Assembly (NCBI RefSeq): GCF_001746415.1
Contig: NZ_MEHJ01000001.1
Location: forward strand, 3,121,001-3,185,000
Length of the DNA stretch: 64,000 bases
From: Streptomyces agglomeratus
GTDB taxonomy: Bacteria; Actinomycetota; Actinomycetes; Streptomycetales; Streptomycetaceae
Reading direction: 5' to 3'
Every line of letters begins with the position of its first letter. Positions within the stretch are counted from its first letter, which is position 1. The notes below the pieces were generated by a model, which worked only from the letters and a program-made list of their open reading frames with translations, was not told the origin of the DNA and did not search any database. Made by a program: the position numbers and the translations under genes. Shown in pieces: positions 26,832 to 35,850 of this stretch.

Positions 26832-28484
26832 GTGCAGCAGGAGCAGGAGCTCATCGCGCGGGCGCGGGCCTGGCTGGCCGAGGACCCGGACAGCGAAACC
26901 CGCGACGAGCTCGCCAAGCTCATCGACGCCGAGGCTCTGGACGAGATCGGCGCCCGGTTCGCCGGCACCCTCCAGTTCGGCACCGCGGGCCTCCGTGGCG
27001 AGCTCGGTGCGGGCCCCATGCGGATGAACCGCGCCGTGGTCGTCCGAGCCGCCGCCGGCCTGGCCGCGTACCTCAAGGCGAAGGGGCAGACGGACGGCCT
27101 CGTCGTCATCGGCTACGACGCCCGCCACAAGAGCGCCGACTTCGCCCGCGACACCGCCGCCGTGATGACCGGCGCCGGTCTGCGCGCCGCCCTGCTGCCC
27201 CGCCCGCTGCCGACCCCCGTCCTGGCCTTCGCCATAAGGCACCTGAGCGCCGTGGCCGGCGTCGAGGTCACCGCCAGCCACAACCCGCCCCGCGACAACG
27301 GCTACAAGGTCTACCTCGGCGACGGCTCGCAGATCGTGCCGCCCGCCGACGCGGAGATCGCGGCGGAGATCGCCGCCGTGGCGTCCCTCGCGGACGTGCC
27401 GCGCCCCGAGACGGGCTGGTTCACCCTCAACGAGGAGGTCCTGGAGGCGTACCTCGCCCGTACGGACGAGGTCCTCACCGCCGGGTCCCCGCGCACCGCC
27501 CGCGTCGTCTACACCGCCATGCACGGCGTCGGCAAGGAGGTCCTGACGGCCGCCTTCGCCCGCGCCGGGTTCCCCGAGCCGGTCCTCGTCGCCGAGCAGG
27601 CCGAGCCCGACCCGGACTTCCCCACGGTCGCCTTCCCCAACCCGGAGGAGCCGGGGGCCATGGACCTGGCCTTCGCCACCGCCCGCCGCGCGCGGCCCGA
27701 CCTGATCGTCGCGAACGACCCGGACGCGGACCGCTGCGCCGTCGCCGTGCCCGTGCCCGGCACCGACGAGTGGCGGATGCTGCGCGGCGACGAGGTCGGC
27801 GCGCTGCTCGCGGCGCACCTGGTCCACAAGGGCGCGAGCGGCACCTTCGCGGAGTCGATCGTGTCGTCGTCCCTGCTCGGCCGGATCGCCGCCGCGGCGG
27901 GTCTGCCGTACGAGGAGACGCTGACCGGCTTCAAGTGGATCGCCCGCGTCGACGGACTGCGCTACGGCTACGAGGAGGCGCTCGGCTACTGCGTCGACCC
28001 CGAGGGCGTACGCGACAAGGACGGCATCACGGCGGCGCTCCTGGTCACCGAGCTGGCGTCCGTGCTGAAGTCCCAGGACCGTACGCTCCTCGACCTGCTC
28101 GACGACCTTGCCGTCGAGCACGGCCTGCACGCCACCGACCAGCTGTCGGTCCGCGTCCAGGACCTCACGGTGATCGCCGACGCCATGAGCCGCCTGCGCG
28201 CGCAGCCGCCCGCCTCCCTCGCGGGACTGACCGTCACCTCGGCCGAGGACCTGACGCGCGGCACCGACAAGCTGCCGCCGACCGACGGTCTGCGGTACTA
28301 CCTGGACGGTGAGGTGAAGGCCCGCGTGATCGTCCGGCCGAGCGGCACCGAGCCGAAGCTCAAGTGCTACCTGGAGGCCGTCGTACCGGTCGGCGGCCCG
28401 AGCGAGCTGGCGGGCGCCAAGGAGCGGGCCGAGGGCATCCTCGCCGCGATCAAGCGCGACCTGTCGGCGGCCGCCGGTATCTGA
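26832..28484 (+). CDS. phosphomannomutase/phosphopentomutase-like phospho-sugar mutase
   Basis: Alpha-D-phosphohexomutase superfamily enzyme of 550 residues that shifts phosphate between C1 and C6 (or C5) of a sugar. All four signature regions are present: phosphoserine loop TASHNPP (Ser149), metal loop NDPDADRCAV, sugar loop GYCVDPEGVRDKDGI, and phosphate loop RPSGTEPKLK. The start is GTG at 26832 with GAGAGGTGG eight bases upstream; the longer frame lacks support. Following deoD, a phosphopentomutase role (ribose 1-P to ribose 5-P) is plausible, as for the PgcA/PMM-like mutases; glycolytic phosphoglucomutase is the alternative. Confidence 0.9.
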   Translation: MQQEQELIARARAWLAEDPDSETRDELAKLIDAEALDEIGARFAGTLQFGTAGLRGELGAGPMRMNRAVVVRAAAGLAAYLKAKGQTDGLVVIGYDARHKSADFARDTAAVMTGAGLRAALLPRPLPTPVLAFAIRHLSAVAGVEVTASHNPPRDNGYKVYLGDGSQIVPPADAEIAAEIAAVASLADVPRPETGWFTLNEEVLEAYLARTDEVLTAGSPRTARVVYTAMHGVGKEVLTAAFARAGFPEPVLVAEQAEPDPDFPTVAFPNPEEPGAMDLAFATARRARPDLIVANDPDADRCAVAVPVPGTDEWRMLRGDEVGALLAAHLVHKGASGTFAESIVSSSLLGRIAAAAGLPYEETLTGFKWIARVDGLRYGYEEALGYCVDPEGVRDKDGITAALLVTELASVLKSQDRTLLDLLDDLAVEHGLHATDQLSVRVQDLTVIADAMSRLRAQPPASLAGLTVTSAEDLTRGTDKLPPTDGLRYYLDGEVKARVIVRPSGTEPKLKCYLEAVVPVGGPSELAGAKERAEGILAAIKRDLSAAAGI

Positions 28485-28636
28485 TCACCGCGTACGGGCG
28501 GCCGGTTCCCTGCCCGGGACCGACCGCCCGGACGAGTGGTTTGCGTACGGCAGGTGATGCAGCGCTCCGTGCCCTCCGCCGACCGTGCGAGGAAGGGTGA
28601 CCCGGTATCCCCCGCCGAGTCCCAGGAGCCGCCGCA

Positions 28637-29845
28637 GTGCCCCCGACCGCACCCCCGGTGACCGCCAGGCCCCGCACGGCCGTCCCAGCCGTCAGGCGCC
28701 CGTGCGGAGGAGCGCGGGACCGGCCGCTGACGTCCCTGCGGCGGGCCGCCCCGGCCCTGGCGGGGTACGTCGCCGTACGCCTCGCCGGGGTACTGCTGCT
28801 CGCGCACTGGGCCCACCTCAAGGGCCACGGCCTGTGGCCCGCCCTCGCCACCTCCTGGGACTCCCGCTGGTACCTGGAGATCGCCGACAGCGGGTACGAC
28901 ACCGCCCTCGGCACCGCCCGCAACAGCAACAACCTCGCGTTCTTCCCGCTCTACCCGGCACTGATCAAGGCCGTCGCGGCCGTCACCCCGGGCTCGCGGG
29001 CCGGCGTCGGCGTGCTCCTCGCCGTCGTCTGTTCCCTGGTCGCCGCCTGGGGGATCTTCGCCGTGGGCGACCGGCTGTACGGGCGCCGCGCCGGCACTCT
29101 GCTGACCGTCCTGTGGGGCTGCGCGCCGGTCGCAGCCGTCCAGTGGATGGGCTACACGGAGTCGCTGTTCACCGCGCTGACGGCCTGGGCGCTCCATTGC
29201 GTGCTCACCGGCCGGTGGCTGTGGGCGGGCTCCCTCGCCGCCCTCGCCGGCCTGACCCGCCCCACCGGCGTCGCGGTCGCGGCCGCCGTCTCGGTCACGG
29301 CGGTGGTGGCGTTGTGGCAGGCGCGGCGGAGCGGAGGGGGACCGCGCGCCGCCGTGCTCGCGGCCGGGCTGATCGCGCCGCTGGGGTGGACCGGTTACGT
29401 CGCCTGGGTGGGCGTACGGCTCGGCCGCTGGGACGGCTACCTCGCCGTACAGAAGCTGTGGCTCAACGACTGGGACGGCGGCGCCGACACGCTGCGCGAG
29501 GTGCGCCGCTTGCTCCTCTACCAGTCGAGACCGCACCTGTACCTGGTGGTGGTGACACTGGTGCTGTTCTTCTCCGTCGCCATGTTCGCGCTCTGCGCCG
29601 CCGAACGGCAGCCGCTGCCCCTGCTCGTGTTCACCGGCGTCATGCTGCTGGTCGTCCTCGGCAGCGGCGGCGTCTACTTCCCGCGCGCCCGTTTCCTGCT
29701 CCCCGCCTTCCCGCTGCTGCTGCCGGTGGCGCTGGCGGTGGCGCGGGCGCGGCGGCTCACCGCGGTGATGGTGCTGGCCGCGACGGCGCTCTCGTCCCTC
29801 TGGTTCGGGGCGTACATGCAACTGGTCTGGCCGGGCCCACCGTAA
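28637..29845 (+). CDS. PIG-V-like GT-C mannosyltransferase, membrane protein
   Basis: Polytopic membrane protein of 402 residues resembling the PIG-V/mannosyltransferase 2 family, which transfers mannose from a polyprenyl-phosphate donor. The GT-C signature is seen in the first extracytoplasmic loop as WDSRWYLEIADSGYD, followed by NNLAFFPLYPALI and WMGYTESLFTALTAWAL. About eight further membrane helices follow. The acceptor is unknown; it could be a glycolipid or secreted protein. Start GTG at 28637. A repetitive intergenic region follows. Confidence 0.82.
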   Translation: MPPTAPPVTARPRTAVPAVRRPCGGARDRPLTSLRRAAPALAGYVAVRLAGVLLLAHWAHLKGHGLWPALATSWDSRWYLEIADSGYDTALGTARNSNNLAFFPLYPALIKAVAAVTPGSRAGVGVLLAVVCSLVAAWGIFAVGDRLYGRRAGTLLTVLWGCAPVAAVQWMGYTESLFTALTAWALHCVLTGRWLWAGSLAALAGLTRPTGVAVAAAVSVTAVVALWQARRSGGGPRAAVLAAGLIAPLGWTGYVAWVGVRLGRWDGYLAVQKLWLNDWDGGADTLREVRRLLLYQSRPHLYLVVVTLVLFFSVAMFALCAAERQPLPLLVFTGVMLLVVLGSGGVYFPRARFLLPAFPLLLPVALAVARARRLTAVMVLAATALSSLWFGAYMQLVWPGPP

Positions 29846-29851
29846 CCACAC

Positions 29852-30066
29852 ACCCCGCCATCGCACTCCACTGCCGACATGCCGAGGCGCTCCACCCCCG
29901 GCATCGCACTCCACGTGCCGGCAGGGAACGTTCCGGGGCGCTCCACCCCGGCATCGCACTCCACGGTGCCGGCAGGGAACGTTCCGGGGCGCTCCACCCC
30001 GGCATCGCACTCCACGGTGCCGGGAGGGGACGTGCCGGGGCGCTCCCCGCAGGGCGTCGAACGCAA
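29852..30066. repeat. tandem copies of a ~50-bp repeat (dispersed family)
   Basis: Four head-to-tail copies of a roughly 50-bp unit, recognised by CATCGCACTCCAC at 29859, 29902, 29952 and 30003 and GGGGCGCTCC at each unit end; the first copy is shorter and divergent. The last copy with its flank (30000-30066) matches 60376-60442 in inverse orientation at 60 of 67 positions by hand count. There it lies inside a flippase coding region. It sits between the mannosyltransferase and the PH-domain gene and may act as a bidirectional RNA hairpin region. Function unknown. Confidence 0.8.
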
Positions 30067-30183
30067 CCACCCCGCAGGCAACGTAGCGCTGTCCGCACGT
30101 TCGACGCCCGAGGAGACGCCCCGGCACGGCACCGACCCCCACGCCCCCGCGAAAAACGCCCCCGCCGAACCCGCCGCGCCCCC

Positions 30184-30837
30184 TTACGCCGTGGCGAAAA
30201 GCACGGCGAGCGCGATCGCCCCCACCACGCACGGCGCGATGATCCCGTACGCCCAGCGGACGACCGGCTCCCCCTGCGCGGTCGGCCGCGACGCGCACCG
30301 CTCGGCCTGCTCCCGCAGGTCGTCGACGGTCTGGTCGGCCGGCGCCCGCCGGGACCGCGCGTCGGTGACGTCGGCGGTCGCGGACGTCCGGCCGTACGGG
30401 TCGTCCGTAGCCCGCCTGGCCTGCTGGCGGGCGACGCGCTTGCGCTGGCGCAGCGAGACGGGGACCGCCCAGAGCTGGTACTTCGTGCCGCCCGCGAACA
30501 CCTCGCTGGAGTAACCGGCCCGTACGCCCTCGACCGCCCCCCAGGGCAGCGTGATCGTACGGAAGGGGTTGCGGATCCGCAGCCGGTCGTCGTTGGCGAA
30601 GACGGCGGGCCGCAGCGTGAAGGCGACCACCAGCGGTACGGCGAACAGCAGCCCCGCCACCGCGGCCCACGGCGTACGCCCTTCTCCGCGCACCAGCGCG
30701 TCGCCGCCGATCCAGGCCGCCAGCAGAAGCACCAGAACTCCGCTGATCAGAGCGGCGGTCGACCGGTAGACCCGGTCGGCGTACGGAGGCTCGGCGGGCC
30801 CGCCGGGGTTGTTCGGCGTGCGGGGGCTGCTAGTCAT
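30184..30837 (-). CDS. PH domain-containing membrane protein
   Basis: A 217-residue membrane protein. It has two N-terminal helices (STAALISGVLVLLLAAWIGG and WAAVAGLLFAVPLVVAFTL), a bacterial PH-like domain (VFANDDRLRIRNPFRTITLPWGAVEGVRAGYSSEVFA) and one C-terminal helix (WAYGIIAPCVVGAIALAVLF). This layout is common in actinobacteria and is of unknown function. A charged cytoplasmic stretch (RQRKRVARQQARR) follows the PH-like domain. It is divergent from deoC, and the CTACGCGCGTAG site lies 59 bp from its start. Confidence 0.85.
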   Translation of the reverse strand: MTSSPRTPNNPGGPAEPPYADRVYRSTAALISGVLVLLLAAWIGGDALVRGEGRTPWAAVAGLLFAVPLVVAFTLRPAVFANDDRLRIRNPFRTITLPWGAVEGVRAGYSSEVFAGGTKYQLWAVPVSLRQRKRVARQQARRATDDPYGRTSATADVTDARSRRAPADQTVDDLREQAERCASRPTAQGEPVVRWAYGIIAPCVVGAIALAVLFATA

Positions 30838-30895
30838 GCGGCCGATTCTGCCTCACGTCACACCGGTCCGGCCGGGCCCGGGGGTGTACAGGTCG

Positions 30896-30907
30896 CTACG
30901 CGCGTAG
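30896..30907. promoter_or_regulatory. CTACGCGCGTAG operator upstream of deoC
   Basis: Same perfect 12-bp palindrome as at 25735 and 43272, 11 bp before the deoC GTG. Its last bases begin TAGATAT, a good -10 candidate. With that -10 the transcript would start at about the deoC start codon, giving a leaderless mRNA. Confidence 0.7.
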
Positions 30908-30917
30908 ATATGCTGCA

Positions 30918-31883
30918 GTGGTGACCATGCCCACCACTGCACCCGCATCCGCGTTCGCCGACGTGACCGCGTCCGACGCCGCGCTGCGCCGCTTCCTGCA
31001 CGGGCTCCCCGGCGTAGACACCGTCGGCCTCGAAGCGCGCGCCGCGTCCCTCGGTACCCGTTCGATCAAGACCACGTCCAAGGCGTACGCCATTGACCTG
31101 GCCATCTCCATGATCGACCTGACCACGCTCGAAGGCGCGGACACCCCGGGCAAGGTCCGGGCGCTCTGCGCCAAGGGCGCCAATCCCGACCCGACCGACC
31201 GCACGACGCCGCGCGTCGCGGCGATCTGCGTCTACCCGGACATGGCGGCCACCGCCAAGGAAGCCCTGAGCGGCACGGGTATCAAGGTCGCCTCCGTGGC
31301 CACCGCCTTCCCGGCCGGCCGCGCCGCGCTCCCCGTCAAGCTCGCCGACGTACGGGACGCGGTCGAGGCCGGAGCCGACGAGATCGACATGGTGATCGAC
31401 CGGGGAGCCTTCCTCTCCGGTCACTACCTGAAGGTCTACGAGGAGATCGTGGCCGTGAAGGCCGAGTGCGGCGACAAGGCCCGCCTCAAGGTCATCTTCG
31501 AGACCGGCGAGCTGTCGACGTACGACAACATCCGCCGCGCGTCCTGGATCGGGATGCTGGCGGGCGCCGACTTCATCAAGACGTCCACCGGCAAGGTCGG
31601 CGTCAACGCCACCCCGCCGAACACCCTGCTCATGCTCGAGGCCGTACGCGACTTCAAGGCGCAGACTGGAATCCAGATCGGCGTGAAGCCGGCCGGCGGC
31701 ATCCGCACCACCAAGGACGCGATCAAGTTCCTGGTGCTGGTCAACGAGACGGTCGGCGAGGACTGGCTCACGAACGAATGGTTCCGCTTCGGCGCCTCCT
31801 CGCTGCTGAACGACCTGCTGATGCAGCGGCAGAAGCTGAGCACCGGCCGTTACTCCGGTCCCGACTACGTGACGGTGGACTGA
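30918..31883 (+). CDS. deoC: deoxyribose-phosphate aldolase
   Basis: Splits 2-deoxyribose 5-phosphate into glyceraldehyde 3-phosphate and acetaldehyde. The 321 residues are typical of the longer actinobacterial DeoC. Key parts are VAAICVYPDMAATAKEAL, the ASVATAFPAG segment, EIDMVIDRGAFLSG, the Schiff-base lysine in DFIKTSTGKVG, and GVKPAGGIRTTKDA. GTG at 30918 was chosen; GTG 30921 and ATG 30927 are alternatives and none has a ribosome binding site, which fits a leaderless transcript. An aldehyde dehydrogenase gene begins 5 bp after the stop, so acetaldehyde could be oxidised at once. Confidence 0.94.
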   Translation: MVTMPTTAPASAFADVTASDAALRRFLHGLPGVDTVGLEARAASLGTRSIKTTSKAYAIDLAISMIDLTTLEGADTPGKVRALCAKGANPDPTDRTTPRVAAICVYPDMAATAKEALSGTGIKVASVATAFPAGRAALPVKLADVRDAVEAGADEIDMVIDRGAFLSGHYLKVYEEIVAVKAECGDKARLKVIFETGELSTYDNIRRASWIGMLAGADFIKTSTGKVGVNATPPNTLLMLEAVRDFKAQTGIQIGVKPAGGIRTTKDAIKFLVLVNETVGEDWLTNEWFRFGASSLLNDLLMQRQKLSTGRYSGPDYVTVD

Positions 31884-31888
31884 TCACC

Positions 31889-33325
31889 ATGGCATCCGCA
31901 TTCGAGTACGCACCCGCTCCCGAGTCCCGCTCGGTCGTCGACATCGCGCCGTCCTACGGCCTGTTCATCGACGGCGAGTTCACCGACGCGGCCGACGGCA
32001 AGGTCTTCAAGACCGTGTCGCCGTCCACCGAGGAAGTGCTCTCCGAGGTCGCCCGCGCGGGCGCCGAGGACGTCGACCGCGCCGTGAAGGCGGCCCGCAA
32101 GGCGTTCGAGAAGTGGTCCGCGCTGCCGGGCGCCGAGCGCGCCAAGTACCTCTTCCGCATCGCGCGGATCATCCAGGAGCGCTCGCGCGAGCTGGCCGTC
32201 CTGGAGACCCTGGACAACGGCAAGCCGATCAAGGAGACCCGCGACGCGGACCTCCCCCTGGTCGCCGCGCACTTCTTCTACTACGCGGGCTGGGCCGACA
32301 AGCTCGACCACGCCGGGTACGGCGCCAACCCGCGCCCCCTGGGCGTCGCGGGCCAGGTCATCCCGTGGAACTTCCCGCTCCTGATGCTGGCGTGGAAGAT
32401 CGCCCCGGCGCTCGCGACGGGCAACACGGTCGTCCTGAAGCCGGCCGAGACGACGCCGCTCTCCGCGCTGTTCTTCGCGGACATCTGCCGCCAGGCGGGC
32501 CTGCCCAAGGGCGTCGTCAACATCCTGCCCGGTTACGGGGACGCCGGCGCCGCGCTCGTCGAGCACCCGGACGTCAACAAGGTCGCCTTCACCGGCTCCA
32601 CGGCGGTCGGCAAGGCGATCGCCCGCCAGATCGCGGGCACCGACAAGAAGGTGACCCTCGAACTCGGCGGCAAGGGCGCCAACATCGTCTTCGACGACGC
32701 CCCCATCGACCAGGCCGTCGAGGGCATCGTCACCGGCATCTTCTTCAACCAGGGCCAGGTCTGCTGCGCGGGCTCCCGCCTGCTGGTCCAGGAGTCGATC
32801 CAGGACGAGCTGCTCGACTCCCTCAAGCGCCGGCTCTCCACGCTGCGCCTGGGCGACCCGCTGGACAAGAACACCGACATCGGCGCGATCAACTCCGCCG
32901 AGCAGCTCGCCCGTATCACCGCGCTCGCCGAGACGGGCGAGGCGGAGGGCGCCGAGCGCTGGTCCGCGCCGTGCGACCTGCCCTCCTCCGGGTACTGGTT
33001 CGCGCCGACGCTCTTCACCGGCGTCACGCAGGCGCACACCGTCGCCCGCGACGAGATCTTCGGACCGGTCCTCTCCGTGCTCTCCTTCCGCACCCCCGAC
33101 GAGGCGGTCGCCAAGGCGAACAACACGCAGTACGGCCTCTCCGCCGGCATCTGGACGGAGAAGGGCTCGCGCATCCTCGCGGTCGCCAACAAGCTGCGCG
33201 CGGGCGTCGTCTGGGCCAACACGTTCAACAAGTTCGACCCGACCTCGCCCTTCGGCGGCTACAAGGAGTCGGGCTTCGGCCGCGAAGGCGGCCGTCACGG
33301 CCTGGAGGCGTACCTCGATGTCTGA
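31889..33325 (+). CDS. aldehyde dehydrogenase
   Basis: NAD(P)-dependent aldehyde dehydrogenase of 478 residues, complete. Catalytic Cys lies in NQGQVCCAGSR (Cys292) and the general-base Glu in TLELGGKGAN (Glu258); GQVIPWNFPLLM and GSTAVGK belong to the cofactor site. Start ATG 31889 lies 5 bp after deoC. Its genetic coupling suggests oxidation of the acetaldehyde made by DeoC, or of deoxyribose-derived aldehydes; substrate range cannot be read from sequence. It overlaps the next gene by 8 bp, so translation is coupled. Confidence 0.93.
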   Translation: MASAFEYAPAPESRSVVDIAPSYGLFIDGEFTDAADGKVFKTVSPSTEEVLSEVARAGAEDVDRAVKAARKAFEKWSALPGAERAKYLFRIARIIQERSRELAVLETLDNGKPIKETRDADLPLVAAHFFYYAGWADKLDHAGYGANPRPLGVAGQVIPWNFPLLMLAWKIAPALATGNTVVLKPAETTPLSALFFADICRQAGLPKGVVNILPGYGDAGAALVEHPDVNKVAFTGSTAVGKAIARQIAGTDKKVTLELGGKGANIVFDDAPIDQAVEGIVTGIFFNQGQVCCAGSRLLVQESIQDELLDSLKRRLSTLRLGDPLDKNTDIGAINSAEQLARITALAETGEAEGAERWSAPCDLPSSGYWFAPTLFTGVTQAHTVARDEIFGPVLSVLSFRTPDEAVAKANNTQYGLSAGIWTEKGSRILAVANKLRAGVVWANTFNKFDPTSPFGGYKESGFGREGGRHGLEAYLDV

Positions 33326-34208
33326 CCGCTTGACTGTCCTCAAGACCTACAAGCTGTACGTCGGGGGCAAGTTCCCCCGCTCCGAGAGCGGCCGGGTGTA
33401 CGAAGTGACGGACTCGAAGGACAAGTGGCTGGCCAACGCCCCCCTCTCGTCCCGCAAGGACGCCCGTGACGCGGTGGTCGCCGCCCGCAAGGCGTTCGGC
33501 GCGTGGTCGGGTGCGACGGCGTACAACCGGGGCCAGGTCCTCTACCGCGTCGCCGAGATGCTGGAAGGCCGCAAGAGCCAGTTCGTCCACGAGGTGGCGC
33601 ACGCGGAGGGCCTGTCCAAGTCCAAGGCAGCCGAGGTCGTCGAGGCGGCCGTGGACCGCTGGGTCTGGTACGCGGGCTGGACCGACAAGATCGCCCAGAT
33701 CGTGGGCGGCGCGAACCCGGTAGCGGGCCCGTTCTTCAACCTCTCCACTCCGGAGCCCACGGGCGTCGTCACGGTCGTCGCCCCCCAGGAGTCGTCCTTC
33801 CTGGGCCTGGTGTCGGTGATCGCCCCGGTGATCGCGACGGGCAACACGGCCGTCGTCGTCGCCTCGGAGAGGTCCCCGCTGCCCGCGCTCGCCCTCGGCG
33901 AGGTGCTGGCCACGTCCGACCTGCCGGGCGGTGTGGTCAACGTCCTGTCCGGGCGTACGCGCGAGATCGCGCTTCCGCTCGCCGCGCACCAGGACGTCAA
34001 CGCGATCGACCTCTCGGGCGCGGACGCGGACCTGGCGCGCGATCTGGAGATCGCCGCCGCCGACAACCTCAAGCGCGTCCTGCGTCCACAGCCTGTGGAC
34101 GGGGACTGGTCGGCCGACCCGGGCACGCACCGCCTGACGGCCTTCCTGGAGATGAAGACGGTCTGGCACCCGACGGGCACGCTGGGCGCCTCCGGCTCGG
34201 CGTACTGA
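33318..34208 (+). CDS. truncated, non-catalytic aldehyde dehydrogenase-like protein
   Basis: A 296-residue relative of the preceding enzyme with only the N-terminal, NAD-binding part of the ALDH fold (YKLYVGGKFPRSESGRVYEV to VVNVLSGRTREIA). It lacks the catalytic Cys and the ELGG glutamate, and the GxxxxG loop is degenerate (NAIDLSGADADLARDL). The C-terminal tail TAFLEMKTVWHPTG...GASGSAY is not ALDH-like. From memory, S. coelicolor has a similar short protein at this position, so it is likely conserved and not decay. It probably partners the full enzyme or acts as a cofactor or substrate chaperone. It overlaps the upstream gene by 8 bp. Confidence 0.88.
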   Translation: MSDRLTVLKTYKLYVGGKFPRSESGRVYEVTDSKDKWLANAPLSSRKDARDAVVAARKAFGAWSGATAYNRGQVLYRVAEMLEGRKSQFVHEVAHAEGLSKSKAAEVVEAAVDRWVWYAGWTDKIAQIVGGANPVAGPFFNLSTPEPTGVVTVVAPQESSFLGLVSVIAPVIATGNTAVVVASERSPLPALALGEVLATSDLPGGVVNVLSGRTREIALPLAAHQDVNAIDLSGADADLARDLEIAAADNLKRVLRPQPVDGDWSADPGTHRLTAFLEMKTVWHPTGTLGASGSAY

Positions 34209-34225
34209 CGCGACGACGCCCCCAT

Positions 34226-34268
34226 GCGGATGGGCCCCGTACCGCTCGCCGGTACGGGGCCCATCCGC
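34226..34268. terminator. strong terminator after the deoC operon
   Basis: Perfect 18-bp stem (34226-34243 with 34251-34268) and 7-nt loop, 17 bp after the last deoC-operon gene and 37 bp before the end of the convergent secreted-protein gene, so it could serve both. Confidence 0.8.
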
Positions 34269-34304
34269 TTTCCGCCACTCCCGTGCGGTGCGGCGACACG
34301 ACGG

Positions 34305-34721
34305 TCAGCCCGGAAGCAGACCCGTCGCCGGACCCACCAGCGGCAGTTCCCGCAGCGCGTTCCCCTCGGTGAGCGGGGCGGTGACCATGGCGGTGCTGAG
34401 GGGCTGGAAGTCGGCGACCTGGGTGCCCAGTCCGTTGTCCAGGGGGTCCACACCGGTCCCGGCCAGCGGGTTCAGGTGGAAGTCCTTGACCGGCCCGACG
34501 CCGCTGGCGGTCGCGGCCGTGAGACCGCCGGTCAGGGCCCGGCCCGTGGCCGCCGGATCGAAGTTCTCCAGCGGTACGTCGATCCCGGCCTCCTTCGGCA
34601 CCGGCGGCGCGGCCTGCGCCGCACCGCCGCCGGCGGCAAGGGCCGCACCGGCGGCGGTGACGGCCAGACCTGCGCGCAGAAGAGCGTTCCGCTGGGACCT
34701 GGGACCTGCGTGACGTGCCAT
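34305..34721 (-). CDS. small secreted protein of unknown function
   Basis: A 138-residue exported protein. The signal peptide is clear: MARHAGPRSQRNALLRAGLAVTA with Ala-rich c-region ending AQAAPP. The mature part is Gly/Pro/Leu-rich without cysteines (VPLENFDPAATGRALTGGL, PLTEGNALRELPLVGPATGLL). A weakly similar secreted protein is encoded at 51155-51661. Start ATG 34721 follows GGCGGGA. Convergent with the deoC operon; function not known. Confidence 0.75.
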   Translation of the reverse strand: MARHAGPRSQRNALLRAGLAVTAAGAALAAGGGAAQAAPPVPKEAGIDVPLENFDPAATGRALTGGLTAATASGVGPVKDFHLNPLAGTGVDPLDNGLGTQVADFQPLSTAMVTAPLTEGNALRELPLVGPATGLLPG

Positions 34722-34841
34722 GGGATTCCCGCCTGAGTGAGTAATCATGAGCCCACGCAGCGTAGTTGACATGTGATGCTCGATACCAACCTCTTCCCGG
34801 TGGAGTCCCCCGACCGGGTCAATGCCGCACAATGGTTCCCC

Positions 34842-35471
34842 GTGAGTTCATCCCCCATACCGACACGCGTCGTCCTGCTGACGGGGCCCTCCGGCTCCGG
34901 AAAGTCGTCGCTCGCCGCCCGTACGGGCCTGCCCGTGCTGCGCCTCGACGACTTCTACAAAGAGGGCGACGATCCCACGCTCCCGCAGGTCGAGGGGAGC
35001 ACGGACATCGACTGGGACTCCCCGCTGTCGTGGGACGCCGACGCCGCGGTCGCGGCGATCGAGGAGCTGTGCCGTACGGGCCGTACGACGGTCCCGGTGT
35101 ACTCCATCGCCACCAGCTCGATCGTGGACAGGGAAGCCGTCGACATCGACCGCACGCCGCTGTTCGTGGCGGAGGGGATCTTCGCGGCGGACATCGTGGC
35201 GCGCTGCCAGGAACTGGGTGTGCTCGCCGACGCGCTCTGCCTGCGGGGCCGCCCGTCGACGACGTTCCGCCGGCGACTGCTGCGGGATCTGCGGGAGGGA
35301 CGCAAGTCGGTGCCGTTCCTGCTGCGCAGGGGATGGCGGCTGATGCGGGCCGAGCGGGCGATCGTGGGGCGCCAGACGGCTCTGGGCGCGTACCCGTGCG
35401 CGAAGGACGAGGCACTGGGCAGGCTGGCTGCCGCGGCGGCGGGCCGCCACCGCACCCCGGCGACGCGCTGA
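34842..35471 (+). CDS. P-loop ATP-binding protein (uridine kinase-like)
   Basis: A 209-residue P-loop kinase resembling uridine kinases. Walker A GPSGSGKSSLA is near residue 15-25. LRLDDFYKEGDDPTLP carries the DDFY motif of nucleoside kinases and DWDSPLSWD resembles the substrate loop. It may phosphorylate a nucleoside or a related metabolite; close biochemical evidence is lacking. GTG 34842 was chosen as the start; an earlier GTG-ATG pair at 34773-34776 is possible but the extra residues look unlike the family. A TTGACA hexamer at 34766-34771 could be a -35 element. It fits the nucleoside theme of the region. Confidence 0.82.
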   Translation: MSSSPIPTRVVLLTGPSGSGKSSLAARTGLPVLRLDDFYKEGDDPTLPQVEGSTDIDWDSPLSWDADAAVAAIEELCRTGRTTVPVYSIATSSIVDREAVDIDRTPLFVAEGIFAADIVARCQELGVLADALCLRGRPSTTFRRRLLRDLREGRKSVPFLLRRGWRLMRAERAIVGRQTALGAYPCAKDEALGRLAAAAAGRHRTPATR

Positions 35472-35850
35472 GCCTGTCCCGGCGGGCCATGTGACCGGTC
35501 GGGGCCGGGTCGTTACGCCGTCGCGGGACGGGGAGATCCGACCGACGCCCGGCCCCGCTCCGGCTTCGACTCCTGCTCCTGCTCCTGCTCCTGCTTCGAC
35601 TCCTGCACCGATCCGGCTCCGGCTTCGGCTTCGTCCGTGATCCGCCGGGCAGAACCGGCCGTGAGGCGCCCGAAAACCAGTGGAGCAGCTCCGCTGTGCG
35701 CCGTTACCGTGCTGCCGACCAAGTCGTCTGGGCAAGGACGTGCCGTTGTACACCCTGTGAGACCTCCCGAGCGCTGATTTGTCGCGCGTCGCGCTGTCTG
35801 CGCCGCGCTTCTTTTTGCTGCGGACTTCTCACTGAAACCGGTGTACTTCT
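35472..35850. other. 379-bp intergenic region with a TCCTGC microsatellite
   Basis: No convincing gene. At 35571-35606 the + strand repeats TCCTGC four times, then TTCGAC and a fifth TCCTGC. The minus strand of this stretch is open for 69 codons and reads as Gln/Glu/Ser repeats, but without a ribosome binding site or family likeness. The right end should contain the promoter of the DUF1062 gene. Confidence 0.5.

Noticed and set aside
29879..30514. Long + strand open frame starting in the tandem repeat and running over the PH-domain gene
   Set aside because: It is a shadow of the repeat and of the minus-strand PH-domain gene, whose helices and PH motif are clear.
34766..34794. TTGACA hexamer as a promoter for the kinase gene
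   Set aside because: No acceptable -10 element at 16-18 bp; kept only as a possible -35 and not listed as a promoter.
35513..35722. Minus-strand open frame of 69 codons through the TCCTGC repeat
   Set aside because: It owes its length to the microsatellite and shows only Gln/Glu/Ser repeats; no start signal.
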